DNA from: CAWAMR01 sp963783095 | GTDB lineage: Bacteria > Planctomycetota > Planctomycetia > Gemmatales > Gemmataceae | Assembly: GCA_963783095.1 (NCBI GenBank) | Contig: CAWAMR010000013.1 | Span: forward strand, 1 to 64,000 | Direction of reading: 5' to 3' | Length of the DNA: 64,000 bases | Shown here: piece by piece, positions 28,074 to 38,897 of the stretch | Numbering within the stretch: the first letter of the stretch is position 1 | Layout: each line of letters opens with the position of its first letter | The notes under the pieces: generated by a model | Told to the model about the DNA's origin: nothing | Database searches by the model: none | Seen by the model: the letters and a program-made list of their open reading frames with translations, nothing else | Translations under genes and position numbers: made by a program

Positions 28074-28720
28074 ACAGTCTTGCCGATCAACTGCCTCCTG
28101 AGATCGCCCGCCAAATCCATCCCAAATGGCGCAAAAATGAAGCGGATTACTGGGTCCAGCGCGACCAACTCCTTGCTCCATATCAGGGCCAGTGGATTGC
28201 CTTTGCCGATGGAATCGTCCTCGTTGCCGCGTCTACCCCGATGGAGGTGTTCCTTGCCATCCAAGGTTCACAACAACATCCATTCGTGATTCGCGTCGGC
28301 TACGAGAACAAGCCTGGGTATCGCATCCGTCGGACCTGCTTTGCCTATGACAATGCTTATTCTGGCCCGGCCCTTCCGGTAGTCGATATTGAGTTTCGCG
28401 CAACCAGCGGGTCGTCTGGGGTGGTTCTGGATCGCGTCATCCTCGACACAGGAGCCGACGCGACGACTCTGCCGTGGCCGGATTGTCAGCAACTCCATCT
28501 CGACCCGGCTTCAGGTGTGCCCGGAGTGATTACGGGTGTAGCAGGCGGCAGGGCGGTGACAGTTGGCTTTCTGATCTGGGTCTGGCTGGACGGTCAGGAG
28601 TATCCCTGTCAACTTCAAGGAGACTTCGTAGGTCAGGAGCGAATCCTCGGCCGGGATGTCTTGAACTACCTGGAGGTTCTGTTCCGCGGGCCGGTGGGAG
28701 AAATCGTCTTCAATCCTTAA
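28070..28720 (+). CDS. Retropepsin-like aspartic protease domain protein
   Basis: 216 aa. After a 60-80 residue N-terminal domain (ending VLVAASTPMEVFLAI) comes a retropepsin-like half: VDIEFRATSGSSGVVLDRVI, then LDTGADATTLP (residues ~124-134) with the single catalytic Asp-Thr-Gly, a hydrophobic Gly-rich strand (VITGVAGGRAVTVGFLIWV) and GRDVLNYLEVLFRG, equal to the ILGRD motif. Such proteins dimerise to build the active site. No signal peptide is seen, so it is cytoplasmic. Its overlap with the ankyrin gene suggests the ankyrin protein is a partner or substrate adaptor, an inference. Confidence 0.75.
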   Translation: MNSLADQLPPEIARQIHPKWRKNEADYWVQRDQLLAPYQGQWIAFADGIVLVAASTPMEVFLAIQGSQQHPFVIRVGYENKPGYRIRRTCFAYDNAYSGPALPVVDIEFRATSGSSGVVLDRVILDTGADATTLPWPDCQQLHLDPASGVPGVITGVAGGRAVTVGFLIWVWLDGQEYPCQLQGDFVGQERILGRDVLNYLEVLFRGPVGEIVFNP

Positions 28721-28884
28721 CGAGACAGGGCCGGGTTTTATCGGGCTCCTTTTACTCAATTGGGACAGGCTCCGAGGTCATGAGAAGTATCCAGATGTTG
28801 CCGCGGACGGAAATCGCCAGCGCGAGTTGTTGCCGTTGAGCCTGGTCGATTGGGCGCGGGCGACAACTTGATCCTCTAAGCGCT

Positions 28885-29886
28885 TTATTTCAGCAAATCC
28901 TCCGGTTTCACACCCTTCTTGTGGCCGCCGAAACTGAAACGCGACGGCTCAAAGGTTCCGACTAAGTCCACACACGACTTACTGGGGATCTTGTCTTCCA
29001 ATCCCAGAGTCCAGTAAACGGCATTCACCAACATTCGTCTTGTGCCTTCCACTTGCAGATCCTGGGAAGCACCCATTGTGGTATTGAAGATGCGGGCGGA
29101 CTTGCCTGAGTCGGTTTCAAAGGTCTTGGTCCAGGCGACCGGCATCATGGGGTCGTTCTTTTTGCCGACAACCGCCTTGGAGTCGGGCTCGAGTGTTTCG
29201 GTAACTTCACCCATCACCAGCGGCGTGCAATTCTTCAGCGGCAGATTCACGGTGTAGACATCAGTCTTGCCAAAAATCTCTCCTTCCTTGATGCCACGCA
29301 GAATGGGATGCTTTTCCTGCCCTGTGGCGAAGAGGCCGCGCGTGCCTTCTTTGCCGTGGTGCCCGTGGTGGTTGACCCAGGTTTCGCCGAGCACTTGCCG
29401 GCCAAAGCCGCCGTCCCAGGTTTTGCTGGTCCAGGTGTATTTGCCGTATTCTTTACTGTTGGTGTTGAACGAGTGCGTTGCGGTTCGCATGCCCAAGATG
29501 GGCTTGCCCGATTGAACATAATCGACGATGTATTTCATCTGCTCATCGGGCAAATCGCGGAATCGCAGGAACACGATCATCAGATCGGCGGTTTTGAGCG
29601 CTTCCAATCCAGGAATGTTGTGGGTCTCGCCGGGATTGATCGTGCCATCCTTTTTGTCTATAGCGAAGAGAACCGTACACTTGAAGCCGTGATGTTTGGC
29701 GAGAATCTTCGCCAGTTGCGGCAACGATTCTTCGGAGCGATATTCCTCATCGCCACTGACGAGGACGATATGCTTGCCCTTTCCAGGGCCATCGCCGCCT
29801 TCGAGAACGATCCACGGATCAGCGCTCTGTGCGGATGTTGGAAGAACAAATAGGGTGGCCACGAGGAGAGTTCGAATCGAATTCAT
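28885..29886 (-). CDS. Secreted ThuA-like domain protein
   Basis: The 333-aa protein has a signal peptide (SIRTLLVATLFVLPTSAQSA). The ThuA/class-I glutamine-amidotransferase-like fold shows HIVLVSGDEEYRSEESLPQL near the start, TADLMIVFLRFRDLP (~105), VQSGKPILGMRTATHSF (~128) and VNHHGHHGKEGTRG (~170). The usual nucleophile Cys of amidotransferases is absent, as is common in ThuA proteins, which are linked to sugar (trehalose-type) use. This is a family trait, not shown here. The frame is intact. It is monocistronic and divergent from the phosphoesterase gene. Confidence 0.85.
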   Translation of the reverse strand: MNSIRTLLVATLFVLPTSAQSADPWIVLEGGDGPGKGKHIVLVSGDEEYRSEESLPQLAKILAKHHGFKCTVLFAIDKKDGTINPGETHNIPGLEALKTADLMIVFLRFRDLPDEQMKYIVDYVQSGKPILGMRTATHSFNTNSKEYGKYTWTSKTWDGGFGRQVLGETWVNHHGHHGKEGTRGLFATGQEKHPILRGIKEGEIFGKTDVYTVNLPLKNCTPLVMGEVTETLEPDSKAVVGKKNDPMMPVAWTKTFETDSGKSARIFNTTMGASQDLQVEGTRRMLVNAVYWTLGLEDKIPSKSCVDLVGTFEPSRFSFGGHKKGVKPEDLLK

Positions 29887-30013
29887 GGATGTTGAATCTT
29901 TATTGGAGAGAATGGGGTAAATTCAGCTTGAGTCAGTATATGGGTAGGATCGACGAGCGACAGATCGAGTTCCAACCTCTCTGATTCCATTCGATCAAAC
30001 ACCAGAGGAAGCA

Positions 30014-30497
30014 ATGAAGATCGGGGTCATCAGCGATACTCACGATCGGGAAGCAGCGATCACTGCCGCCATAGCCCGGCTCCGCAGTGAGGAGGTCCAA
30101 TTAATCCTCCATTGCGGCGACATCGAGTCTCCTGAAACGGTTCACCTTTTCAAGGATGTTCCGACGCACTTTGTATTCGGAAACTGGGATAGGGATCAAA
30201 GCCGATTGCAGCAGGCGATCGATACCGTGGGCGGAACCGCCAATGGCACATTCGGGTATTTGGAACTCGCGGGTAAGAAAATCGCCTGGATTCATAGCCA
30301 TTTACGGGGTCATTTGCGCACTTTGGAAACCGATGGTGGTCTTGATTACTTGTTCTACGGCCACAGTCATGAGAAGGAAATGCACCGCACCGGCAAGACT
30401 CTGGTGGTCAATCCTGGGGCGATCTTTCGAGCGAACCCCAAAACGTGCCGCGGTGGTCAATCTCCTGACCGATCACGTGAAATGGCTGGTCGTTTGA
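30014..30497 (+). CDS. YfcE/MJ0936-type metallophosphoesterase (one frame change)
   Basis: About 160 aa. The calcineurin-like metal sites are all present: GVISDTHD (5-12), LHCGDIES (~36), FGNWDRD (~55), HSHLRGH (~93) and YGHSHEKEMH (~118). The family hydrolyses phosphodiesters such as bis-pNPP or cyclic nucleotides, with Mn or Ni. After NPGAIFRANPK the frame shifts near 30437; the proper end is RAAVVNLLTDHVKWLVV, stopping at 30497. It converges on the MfnE-like gene, with only 2 nt between the stops. Confidence 0.85.
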
Positions 30498-30499
30498 CG

Positions 30500-31090
30500 T
30501 CACTCTCGATCGGGAATCAGCTTGCGAAAATTGATCCATTGCACCTCGAACCGTCCCTGAGAAACGACGGAACCAAATGCGTGATCGACACCGCCGGCCT
30601 CGGCAACTTGTTCCCAGTCATAAGGGGCCTGGAGATCGACCGATTTCAGCATGACTAATGAAGCAGCATTTCCTGCGATCGCAACCCGGGCGGCAATAGA
30701 ATCGCTGGTCACTTGCCAGGAGTGGGGCAAGGCATCGACATTATCATCGTCGCCACAGCAGAACGAGAATGCGTCCAGAATGGCGATTCCCTTCTCCGGC
30801 ATATCCAGGGGATGATCGATAATAGGAGCATCTCCGAGCAAATGATGCAAAAGGACTGCATTGATTTGCATGGTGCGAATTGCCAGCCAGTGCGATTGCT
30901 CTTCCTGAAGTTGATGGGCGCGATGGTAAGTGCGGATCGCATCCGCGAGAGGGCCGCCGCCGGGGACAAGTAAGTTTCTCGAAGCGGAATGTTCCGCCAG
31001 CCAGCAGCGCAATCCCAAACCCAGTTCTGGTAAGTCAAGCAGACTCCCGCCTACTTTGATGACCGTCAGCGAGTCTCGTTCGGCATTCAT
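30500..31090 (-). CDS. Amino-acid kinase family protein, MfnE-like
   Basis: The 196-aa protein shows the amino-acid kinase core: VIKVGGSLLDLP (10-21) and VPGGGPLADAIR (~42), and the distinctive SWQVTSDSIAARVA (~124), which is close to the HSWxVTSDS string of archaeal MfnE, the kinase acting on aminomethylfuran-methanol phosphate in methanofuran synthesis. It is shorter than aspartate or glutamate kinases, as MfnE is. With CitG-like and PTPS-like genes 6 kb away, a role in C1 cofactor synthesis is reasonable but not proven by sequence. The frame is intact. Confidence 0.7.
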   Translation of the reverse strand: MNAERDSLTVIKVGGSLLDLPELGLGLRCWLAEHSASRNLLVPGGGPLADAIRTYHRAHQLQEEQSHWLAIRTMQINAVLLHHLLGDAPIIDHPLDMPEKGIAILDAFSFCCGDDDNVDALPHSWQVTSDSIAARVAIAGNAASLVMLKSVDLQAPYDWEQVAEAGGVDHAFGSVVSQGRFEVQWINFRKLIPDRE

Positions 31091-31324
31091 GTTCGGAAGT
31101 TAGTTGCAAAGAATGTCTTGCGGAATTCGGTAATGTTACTATACTACCCTTGCTTCGGGAATCCGTAGAAGAGTTGTTCATGCTGTGGTGACATTTCCGT
31201 TATCCTCCATCTCACTCCCTATTCATCCTAGATCAATCGATCGCTGAAGCGACGTCGGGGTATGGCATCCACCCACTTCGGGTCAAGATGTCTGCGCCTG
31301 GCATTTTTTTGAAGGAGGCCCTTC

Positions 31325-31681
31325 GTGGCCAGAAAGTTGTACGTCGGTAACTTGGCTTATTCCATGACCGACAGCGATCTCACGTCGATGTTCGAGGCTT
31401 ACGGAACCGTTCAGTCCGTCCAGGTCATCATGGACCGTGAAACGGGACGCTCGAAAGGATTCGCGTTCGTCGAAATGGGCAGTGACGCCGAAGCCCAAGC
31501 AGCCATTACGGCTCTGCACGACCAGGAAATGAACGGTCGAAAACTGACCGTCAATGAAGCCAAACCCAAAGAAGACCGAGGCGGTGGCGGCGGTCGCAGT
31601 GGTGGCGGCTACGGTGGCGGTGGTGGTCGTAGCAGCGGTGGTGGCGGCGGCTACGGCGGTGGCGGCAGCAGGCGATACTAA
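31325..31681 (+). CDS. Glycine-rich RRM RNA-binding protein
   Basis: 118 aa from a GTG start behind a strong GAAGGAGG site. Residues 3-80 are one RNA recognition motif with RNP2 KLYVGNL and RNP1 SKGFAFVEM. The tail after KPKEDRG is Gly/Arg/Ser/Tyr-rich (GGGYGGGGGRSSGGG). The layout equals that of bacterial and plant cold-inducible glycine-rich RNA-binding proteins that bind single-stranded RNA or act as RNA chaperones. It stands alone; the 230-nt leader (31091-31324) shows no obvious structure that I can define. Confidence 0.92.
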   Translation: MARKLYVGNLAYSMTDSDLTSMFEAYGTVQSVQVIMDRETGRSKGFAFVEMGSDAEAQAAITALHDQEMNGRKLTVNEAKPKEDRGGGGGRSGGGYGGGGGRSSGGGGGYGGGGSRRY

Positions 31682-31780
31682 AACTCTTGAATCCCAGGTT
31701 CCAGGTTCCGAACAAATCGTTCTCGACGGTTTCTTTTTGACTTGGAACCTGGAACAATCGACTCACGTTCTCTACATTCC

Positions 31781-33021
31781 CTACTTCTTTTCCTTCTTCT
31801 TCGCTACATCGTAACAGAATAAATTGCCTTGATCTCGCAAGTACAACCCGCCGTTGGCGACCACAGGGTGCGGCCAAGCCTGTATCTTGCTGCGCTGGGG
31901 TTGCTTGAAACGACCCTTCTCTCGATAGCCTTCCGGCGACGGCTCGACCAGCGCTACACCTCCGTCGAAGCCTCGTACATAAAGTCGGCCATCGGCATAA
32001 CAGATCGACGCGGGCCCGACTGAGCGATCGGTCCACTTTACTTTGCCGGTGGCGAATTCAGCACAGAACAAGCCCGGTCCCGAGGTTCCGTAGAGATAAT
32101 CGTCCACCAGCACGGCCCCGCCGATGCTCGGTGCGATGGTTTTGCCGAAGTAGATTTCTTTCGCGTTGACCTTCGCTTCAGCCGAATGGAGTTCCACCAG
32201 GCCGCCGCCGGTGCGCGACCCGGAAGAAAAGATGCGATGATCGCGGATCACGGGCGTCATGATGTTGGCTCCGGGATCGACCGTTCGGCCGTAGCGCCAG
32301 AGGGATTTGCCGGTGTCAGCATCGACACCGACCAATCCGTTGCGGAGAAATTGAACGTACTCCTTCTTCTTGCCGTCATTGACAACCACGATCGAAGCGT
32401 ATTCCGCATTGTCGCCCCCAGGAACCTCCGACTTCCAAACAAGATCCCCATTACTCTTCTTGAGGGCGACCAGCGTTGCCCGGGTGCCGCCCGGCGTGCA
32501 GACAACCACGTCGCCATCGACCAGGACCGACTCGGAATAAACCCACATGCCCGGCTTGCCGTTGAAGTCCTTGCGCAGATGCTTTGCCCATAACACGGTG
32601 CCTTTTGTATCCAGACAGACGAGTTCCCCATCCGATGCCAGGCAGTACATCCGATCGCCGTCGATGGTGGGCGTCGATCGTGTGCCTGGATACTGGGGGC
32701 CGCTGTTCTTGCCGACCGCGCCGATTGCTTTTGACCAAATTTCTGTGCCTGTCTTTTCGTCGAGAGCCAGCGCAAATTCTTCTTCTCCCTTGGTGGTTTG
32801 CAGGTAAACCCGGCCCTTGGAGATTGCCGGTGCCGAATAACCGGTACCGATATCCTTGGCGGTCCAGCGCAACGGTGGCCCATCCTTCGGCCATTCCTGG
32901 AGCAATCCGGTCTCCTTGGAGACACCGCTGCGATGGGGCCGCGCCACTGGGGCCAATCGTCCGAATGTGCTGAAGACGCACCAATCAAACCGACCATAAA
33001 GATGGAGCAATACGGTTTCAT
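31781..33021 (-). CDS. Exported PQQ-like beta-propeller protein (one frame change)
   Basis: ATG 33021 gives a signal peptide (MKPYCSIFMVGLIGASSAHS) and the DDWPQWRGP string typical of planctomycete propellers. Near 32935 the frame changes to GVSKETGLLQEWPKDGPPLRW. Seven or eight blades follow with WVY/LxALD-type signatures: GRVYLQTTKGEEEFALALDE, MYCLASDGELVCLDTKG, TLVALKKSNGDLVWKSE, LVGVDADTGKSLWRYG. There is no dehydrogenase active site, so it is likely a structural or binding propeller. It ends KKEKK at 31781 and faces the RRM gene tail to tail. Confidence 0.8.
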
Positions 33022-33144
33022 GGAATCCCTTCGTCGGAAAAGTCGAGATGAAGTTACAAGCCAACTATATTATATTGAGATGGTTGACCCTACTTTCCAC
33101 TTTCCCTGCCGATAGTTCAGGGTATTAGAGACATTGGAAGATCT

Positions 33145-33531
33145 TTGCCGGATTTCCGGGAGGCCTTGGAAAACTGTCAGCCCGAATGGTATCAAGAAAT
33201 CGGCGACTCAATACGTGTCTCGTTCCAAACATTGCAGATCCAGAGTGAAGCTTTGCGTGACGGGCTTGCCGCAGACCTCAAACGGCATGGATACAATGTC
33301 GAGCGTTCTGGTGAACTGATTTGGGCTATTGAAGAACTTCGGAAGCTGAAAGCCGAAATGCTGAAAGACTGGCCGTGGGAAGATAGGCCGTTTCCCCCCT
33401 TGAATCGACAACTGGTTCAAGAATCCAGGGCGGCTTTTGTGCGTGGTGAAGGTGAATTTGTTACCGACATGATTCGTCGTCTGGAATCCTGCGATTTTCG
33501 GTCGATGACACAACATCTCCGGACCACTTGA
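33145..33531 (+). CDS. Hypothetical protein
   Basis: 128 aa from a TTG start; GGAAG lies 4 nt upstream. It looks soluble and helical (REALENCQPEWYQEIGDSIR, LIWAIEELRKLKAEMLKDW) with Trp/Pro-rich WPWEDRPFPP in the middle. No family is recognised and no motif points to an enzyme. It is divergent from the propeller gene and convergent with the TPR gene. Confidence 0.5.
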   Translation: MPDFREALENCQPEWYQEIGDSIRVSFQTLQIQSEALRDGLAADLKRHGYNVERSGELIWAIEELRKLKAEMLKDWPWEDRPFPPLNRQLVQESRAAFVRGEGEFVTDMIRRLESCDFRSMTQHLRTT

Positions 33532-33592
33532 TTGTCGTGACTGTGACAGATGGTTAACGGTTGGGAAATCGATTCCCCTCAGCTATGGAAGC

Positions 33593-34847
33593 CTACTCCG
33601 TCGGCTTCTCCCGCGCAGGCTGGCGGTTGCGAAATAGTTCCATCCGGGCTTCGTACTCTTGCCGGCTCTTGTCGTCGGAAGCAAGCTCGATCGCCTTTTC
33701 GCTCCAGTTGACGGCCTCGGAAAACTGGCCCACTTCGGCATGAGCGCAGGCCAGGGTGTCCACAAACCCGGGCGTTTGCCATTCCGTTAACTCGCACGCC
33801 CTGGTGGCGCATTCCAGCGCCCGTCGGCCGTTGCGGAAGTTGGGGTCGGGGGCTGTGCTCCAGACCCAGGCGAGATAGTTGAACGTCGCGGCATCGTCGG
33901 GCTTTCGCTTCAATGCCTCCATGTGATCGCGGACCGCTTTCCCATACTCCTTGTTGAAATAGTAAAGCATGGCCCGGCGATTGAAGAGCCGCATCGAATC
34001 GGGATTGAGTCGAATGGCCTCGTTCAGGTCGGCCAGAGCCTCCACCCGGCGTCCCAGTTTGTAAAGGCTCTCCGCTCGATACTCGTAACTGGGGCCGTTC
34101 GATCCGTTGAGGCGAATGGCTTCATTGAAATCGGCCAGGGCCGCTTCGTGCTCTCCGCGGTCGGCATAGACCAGGCCACGCCCGTTGCGAACCCAGGCCC
34201 ACTGGGCATCGAGTTCGATCGCCTTGGTAAAGTCCGCTATCGCTGCTTCCGTGTCGTGTTGCGACCAGTGGGCACTGGCGCGTCGATTACAGGCGTAAGC
34301 GTTGTTGGGATCGCGTGTCGAGCGCCTCGGTGAAATCGGCGACGGCTTTCTCGTGTTCATCGCATTCCAGAAACAAATCGCCGCGCCAGATGTAGTAGTC
34401 CACGCAGCCGATCGGATCGATTTCGATCGCCTTCGAGAAATCGAGTTGCGCGGACTCCGATGCCCCGCGTGCGGCATTGATTCTGCCGCGAAGTGCCAGC
34501 AGGTCGGCGCGGGCAGGATCGATGTTCAGACCCTTGTTGCAGTCGGCAAGTCCCTCGGTGTATTGCTTTTGACGAAGAAAGTATTGAGCGCGGTCATAAA
34601 GGGCCTGGATATCGTCCGGTTTGAGACGGATGGCCTCGTCCATATCGGCGATGGCGCGGGCCAGGTTGCCGCTATCGGCATGGGCATAAGCGCGATAGCG
34701 AAAGCCGACCGAGACATCCGGGCGCAGCTTGATCGCCTCTGTGAAGTCGGCGATCGCCTCCTTCCAGTTACCGGCCTTGAGCCGATCCATGCCCCGATTG
34801 AAGAACATTTGCGCATCGGGCGGCGCTGCGGATTGATCGATCGCCAT
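33593..34847 (-). CDS. TPR repeat protein (one frame change)
   Basis: About 417 aa with ten or so tetratricopeptide units of the form AIADFTEAIKLRPD, AIADMDEAIRLKPD, GLADCNKGLNIDP and LADLNEAIRLNPDSMRLFNR. ATG 34847 (MAIDQSAAPP) is chosen over a hydrophobic upstream start at 34919. The frame changes near 34310 (AVADFTEALD-T) and the units continue in step to PAREKPTE at 33593. There is no signal peptide with this start. The regular Asp-Phe-x-Glu-Ala-Ile units suit a protein-protein scaffold. Confidence 0.8.
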
Positions 34848-34904
34848 AATATCTTTGCCTTGTCCTGGCTTGGTCCTTATCACTGCCTGAATTCGAAAAA
34901 AGAC

Positions 34905-35168
34905 TAACCACAAAATCACAGCACGGCCGAGCCGGAACCAAATGAGGCGAAGGCTCGCCGTAGGCGAGCGTCGGGGCGTTAGCCCGACGTGGACTGCATC
35001 TGCCGAAGCCAGGCATCATTCCACCGGACATTTGTCGCTTGAATTGAATCCAAGCAGTAGAGGGTGGAGCCCACGTCGGGCTAACGCCCCGACGCTCGCC
35101 TTCGGCGAGACATCGCCCAAAATCTCTGTAGTACAGTGCGGCAGCTTGGCCGAGCTGTGACTCTGTGG
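34905..35168. repeat. MITE-like element, copy A
   Basis: Outer inverted ends TAACCACA..TCACAGC and GCTGTGACTCTGTGG enclose inner inverted repeats GGCGAGCGTCGGGGCGTTAG and its complement, spaced by ~90 nt. It is in opposite orientation to copies B and C and fills the gap between the TPR gene and the VPS10-like gene. Confidence 0.75.
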
Positions 35169-35175
35169 CCCCCTC

Positions 35176-38100
35176 CTATTTCGATCGTTCCGCCGGTATC
35201 CAAATCACAGGAAGCTGAAGCTTGCGAGCGCTGGCGTTGTACTTCGCCAACTCGTCGCCTTTGAGGTTTTCCATCTGCCCCACGTAAACGCTCAGCTCTT
35301 TCTCCAGTTCTGTCTGCGCTTCCGACGCTCCTTGCGTTATCGGACCATCCGCTGAACGAACGGTTTCCAGCAGAAAACCCAGCTGAGAATATAGCTTCGC
35401 GCCACCTTTTTGCGCGAGAATATCGTAGCTCACCTGTGCCTTCGGGTTATGGAGTCTGGCCTCGATTGCGTCCACGCGCTCGCCCAGCACTCGCCCCAGT
35501 TTCAAGAGTCCCTTTGCTTTCGGTTCCTTCGCCAGTAACTCGGTTTGCAGATCGACCTGTTTCCGGATCGATCGAAGCTGGGCCACCATCGTGCTTACCT
35601 TGCTGATGTCGTCGCGCAGCTCCAGGGCGATCTTTTCCTGTTCCTTGGCCTCCGCAACGATAAGGTTCTGCATCGGTCGGCGCGTCAACCATTCCTTCGT
35701 GTCCGAATCCGGCTTCTTCTTCGGGTCGGCCTCGCGCGGGGCGATCTCGAGTGCCTCCGTACCTTTCTTGATGGCAGCGATCCCTTGAGGCTCCTCCACT
35801 CGCGGGTCCATCAGCACTTCGACCGTTGTCGTGAGTACTTTGCCATCGACCGTCAGGAGCACCTTGTAAATGCCGGGCGAAACCAGAGGCCCAACGGTCG
35901 GGTCACCGCCGTCGATCTTGGCCTTCGGAATAATATCGGCCCCGCGATGCGTCAAATCCCAGACAAAACGGTTGACGCCAGGCTCCGAAGGAATTTCAGG
36001 TTTCTTCGGTTCCAGATCAGCGCCATCCGGGCTATCGTCGTCCTCGGCATCGGATTCGGGTTTGCCGTCCTTCCCGTCGATAAGGTTAACTCGCTTACCC
36101 TCGCTGTTGAGAATCTCGATGGTGATCGGCTTCTTCGGCTTACTCTTGAGAAAATATTGGATGTTCGCACCCTTGGCCGGGTTCTCTCCCACACCATGAA
36201 GTTCATGACCGCTTACAATACCATGATAACGCCAACGTAGCGGCGGATTGAATGGAAAACAAATGAGAAGTTTTCTCCGCAATGTTCGGCTTCCATTCGC
36301 GTAGCGCCGTCAAGTCGTCCAGAATCCAGATCGATCGACCCAGCGTACCCACGACCAGATCCCGATCTTTCACCACTAGATCGTGAACTGCAACTGTGGG
36401 CATATTGAGTTGTAATGGCTGCCACATTTCCCCATCGTTCAGCGAAAACATTACTCCGCGCTCGGTCCCCAGATAGAGCAGCCCCTTGCGTCTCGGATCT
36501 TCTCGCACAACATGAGCATATGTCTCGGCGGCGAGCGTTTCGGTAATTCTCTTCCAGGTCTTGCCATAATCGTTCGTTTTCCAGATATACGGCTGCACAT
36601 CATCGAGTCGGTGAGCATCGGCCACCAGGTAAGCGGCCCCACGGGAAAAAACAGACGGCTCAATACAAACGACGGTGCCCCAATCCGGAAAATCCGGGAT
36701 ATTCGCGGTCACGTTGTCCCAGCGAATGCCACCATTTTGGGACACGTGGACCAAACCATCATCGCTGCCGGCCCACAAGATTTTCGGGTCGAGCGGTGAC
36801 TCCGCAAGGGCAAAGACCGTGCAATAGACCTCAACGCCGGTATTATCCCCTGTGATCGGTCCCCCAGCCCACCTCTGTTTATTCTTATCATCGCGAGTCA
36901 AGTCCCCACTCACTTTATCCCAGGTCATCCCGCCATCTTTGGTGCGAAAAACGACATTCCCGGCATGATAAACGACTTTCGGATTGTGTTTTGAAACAAC
37001 AATCGGCGCAGTCCACTGAAACCGATACTTCAGGTCTTCCGCGCCGTGTCCCGATGCCGCGTAAGGGTAAATGCTGATGGGCCGAGCCTGGCGCGTTCGA
37101 TGATCGTAGCGGCGAAAGATAGCCGCCATATTCGCCCGAATAGACGATGTTGGCGTTGGCGGGATCCGGAACCGAAAAGCCGGTCTCGCCGCCGCCGACG
37201 TTATACCAATCGCTCAGCAGAATCCCCGAAGCATTGAGCGAATTGCTCGGTCCCGAAGCGGTTCCAAGATCCTGCATGTTCCCCATCACGCGATAGGGGA
37301 TGCTATCGTCGCAATTGACGTGATAGAACTGCGCGATGGGCAACGGCGGCGCGGTCCAGGTGACACCCCCGTTGGTCGAGATGTCCACACCGCCGTCATT
37401 GCCGTTAATCATGCGTTTCGGATTTTTTGGATCGATCCAGAGATCGTGATGATCGCCGTGGTGAGGCCCCTTGACCCTGCGAAAATTCTTGCCGCCATCG
37501 ATACTCTTGAGCAACGGAACCTGCGGCGCATAGATGACATCGGCGTTAGTGGGATCGACGGTTAATGTGGAGTAATACCAGGCCGCGCTGACGAATGGCC
37601 CTGTCACCCGTTGCCAGAGTCCAGTTTTGACCGCCATCGTCCGAGCGAAACAGGCCCGCCATTTTCCGCTTCGACTATGGCGTAGACTCGTTTCGAGTCC
37701 GATGGAGCCACTGCGACTCCGATTTTTCCGTACGGGCCATCGGGTAAACCGGCCCCGGTTTTGGGCTTTTCTGAATCCGGGCCCGAGTTTCTCCCAGGTA
37801 TCGCCGCCGTCGCGGGAGGTATAAAGCCCACTTCCTGGTCCGCCGCTGGTAAAATCCCAGGGCTTGCGTCGAGTTTGCCACAATCCCGCAAACAGAATGC
37901 GGGGATTGTTGGGATCGAAACAGACATCCGAAGCACCGGTGTCGACATCCTTGAAAAGCACGCGCTCCCAGGTCTTACCGCCGTCTTGCGTGCGATAAAC
38001 GCCGCGTTCTTGATTCGGTCCAAAAGCATGCCCCAAAACTGCGGCAAACGCGATATTTGGATTTTTTGGATGCACAATCATCGTGCCAATGTGCCCGATT

Positions 38101-38515
38101 TGCTTCCAGACGTGTTTCCAGGTCTTCCCGGCATCCGTGGATTTGTAAATCCCGTTCCCCGCAGCGACATTGCCTCGGATATTTGCCTCCCCCTACCCAC
38201 GTAAACCACATTCGGATCGGACGGGGAAACAGCGATGGAGCCGACCGATGAAGCGGGTTGTTCATCGAATATCGGGTTGAATGTTATCCCGCCGTCTTCG
38301 GACTTCCAGACCCCTCCACCGGCGGTCGCCGCGTAATAGGTGAAAGGATCGCCGGGAATCCCGGCAACCCGGCAAACTCTGCCGCCGGCAGCCGGGCCGA
38401 TCGAGCGATACTTCAGATGAGAAAACTCCGGAGGGGCCTTCGGTGAAGGCGGATCGGCGAGAGCACAGGGGGCAATCGTGCGAGGGATAAACAAACAGGA
38501 CAGGCGCAGGCTCAT
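35176..38515 (-). CDS. VPS10/sortilin-like BNR-repeat protein (several frame changes)
   Basis: About 1,090 aa split over at least four frames, joining near 38170, 37720-37600, 37100 and 36215. ATG 38515 opens a short signal peptide (MSLRLSCLFIPRTIAPCALA). The body is a ten-bladed propeller of BNR/Asp-box units: GGGVWKSEDGGITF, GVYRTQDGGKTWERVLF, GLYTSRDGGDTWEKLG, LLKSIDGGKNF, RTKDGGMTWDKVSGDL, HVSQNGGIRWDN and WKTNDYGKTWKRI. The C-terminal third (FVWDLTHRGADIIPKAKIDG, VLTTTVEVLMDPRV) is the beta/helical tail of this family. It is exported; no sialidase or hydrolase catalytic set is evident. Confidence 0.75.
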
Positions 38516-38663
38516 GGTGATATAACTCGGAATGCGCAATTCGTGTTGATTTATTGAAAGAATAATAGCGGAAGTCTTCCCAACCTGCACATACTTCCTG
38601 GATGAAAAAATTATCCCAAAATACTCAGGTTCGCGAAAACGCCGCGAGCAATCGTCAAATTCT

Positions 38664-38897
38664 GTAGCAATTTGTAGCACAACATTCGTAAATTCGTCCA
38701 TTCGTATTAATTATCAAAGACGCAAGACCCCATGTTTCGTAGCAATTTGTAGCATGGCATTCGCAAATTCGTCCGTTCGTATTAATTATCAAAGACGCAA
38801 AACCCATTTTTTGTAGCAATTTGTAGCATGGCATTCGCAAATTCGTCCGTTCGTATTAATTATCAAAGATGCACAATCCATTCTTGTAGCAATTTAG
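38664..38897. repeat. 74-bp tandem repeat, three units and a partial
   Basis: Units start at 38664, 38739, 38813 and (partial) 38887 with GTAGCAATTTGTAGC and share ATTCG.AAATTCGTCC.TTCG and TATTAATTATCAAAGA. Period 74-75 nt. There is no spacer diversity, so it is not a CRISPR array. Confidence 0.9.

Noticed and set aside
38664..38897. CRISPR array
   Set aside because: The period is 74 nt with near-identical whole units, and there are no short repeats with unique spacers or cas genes.
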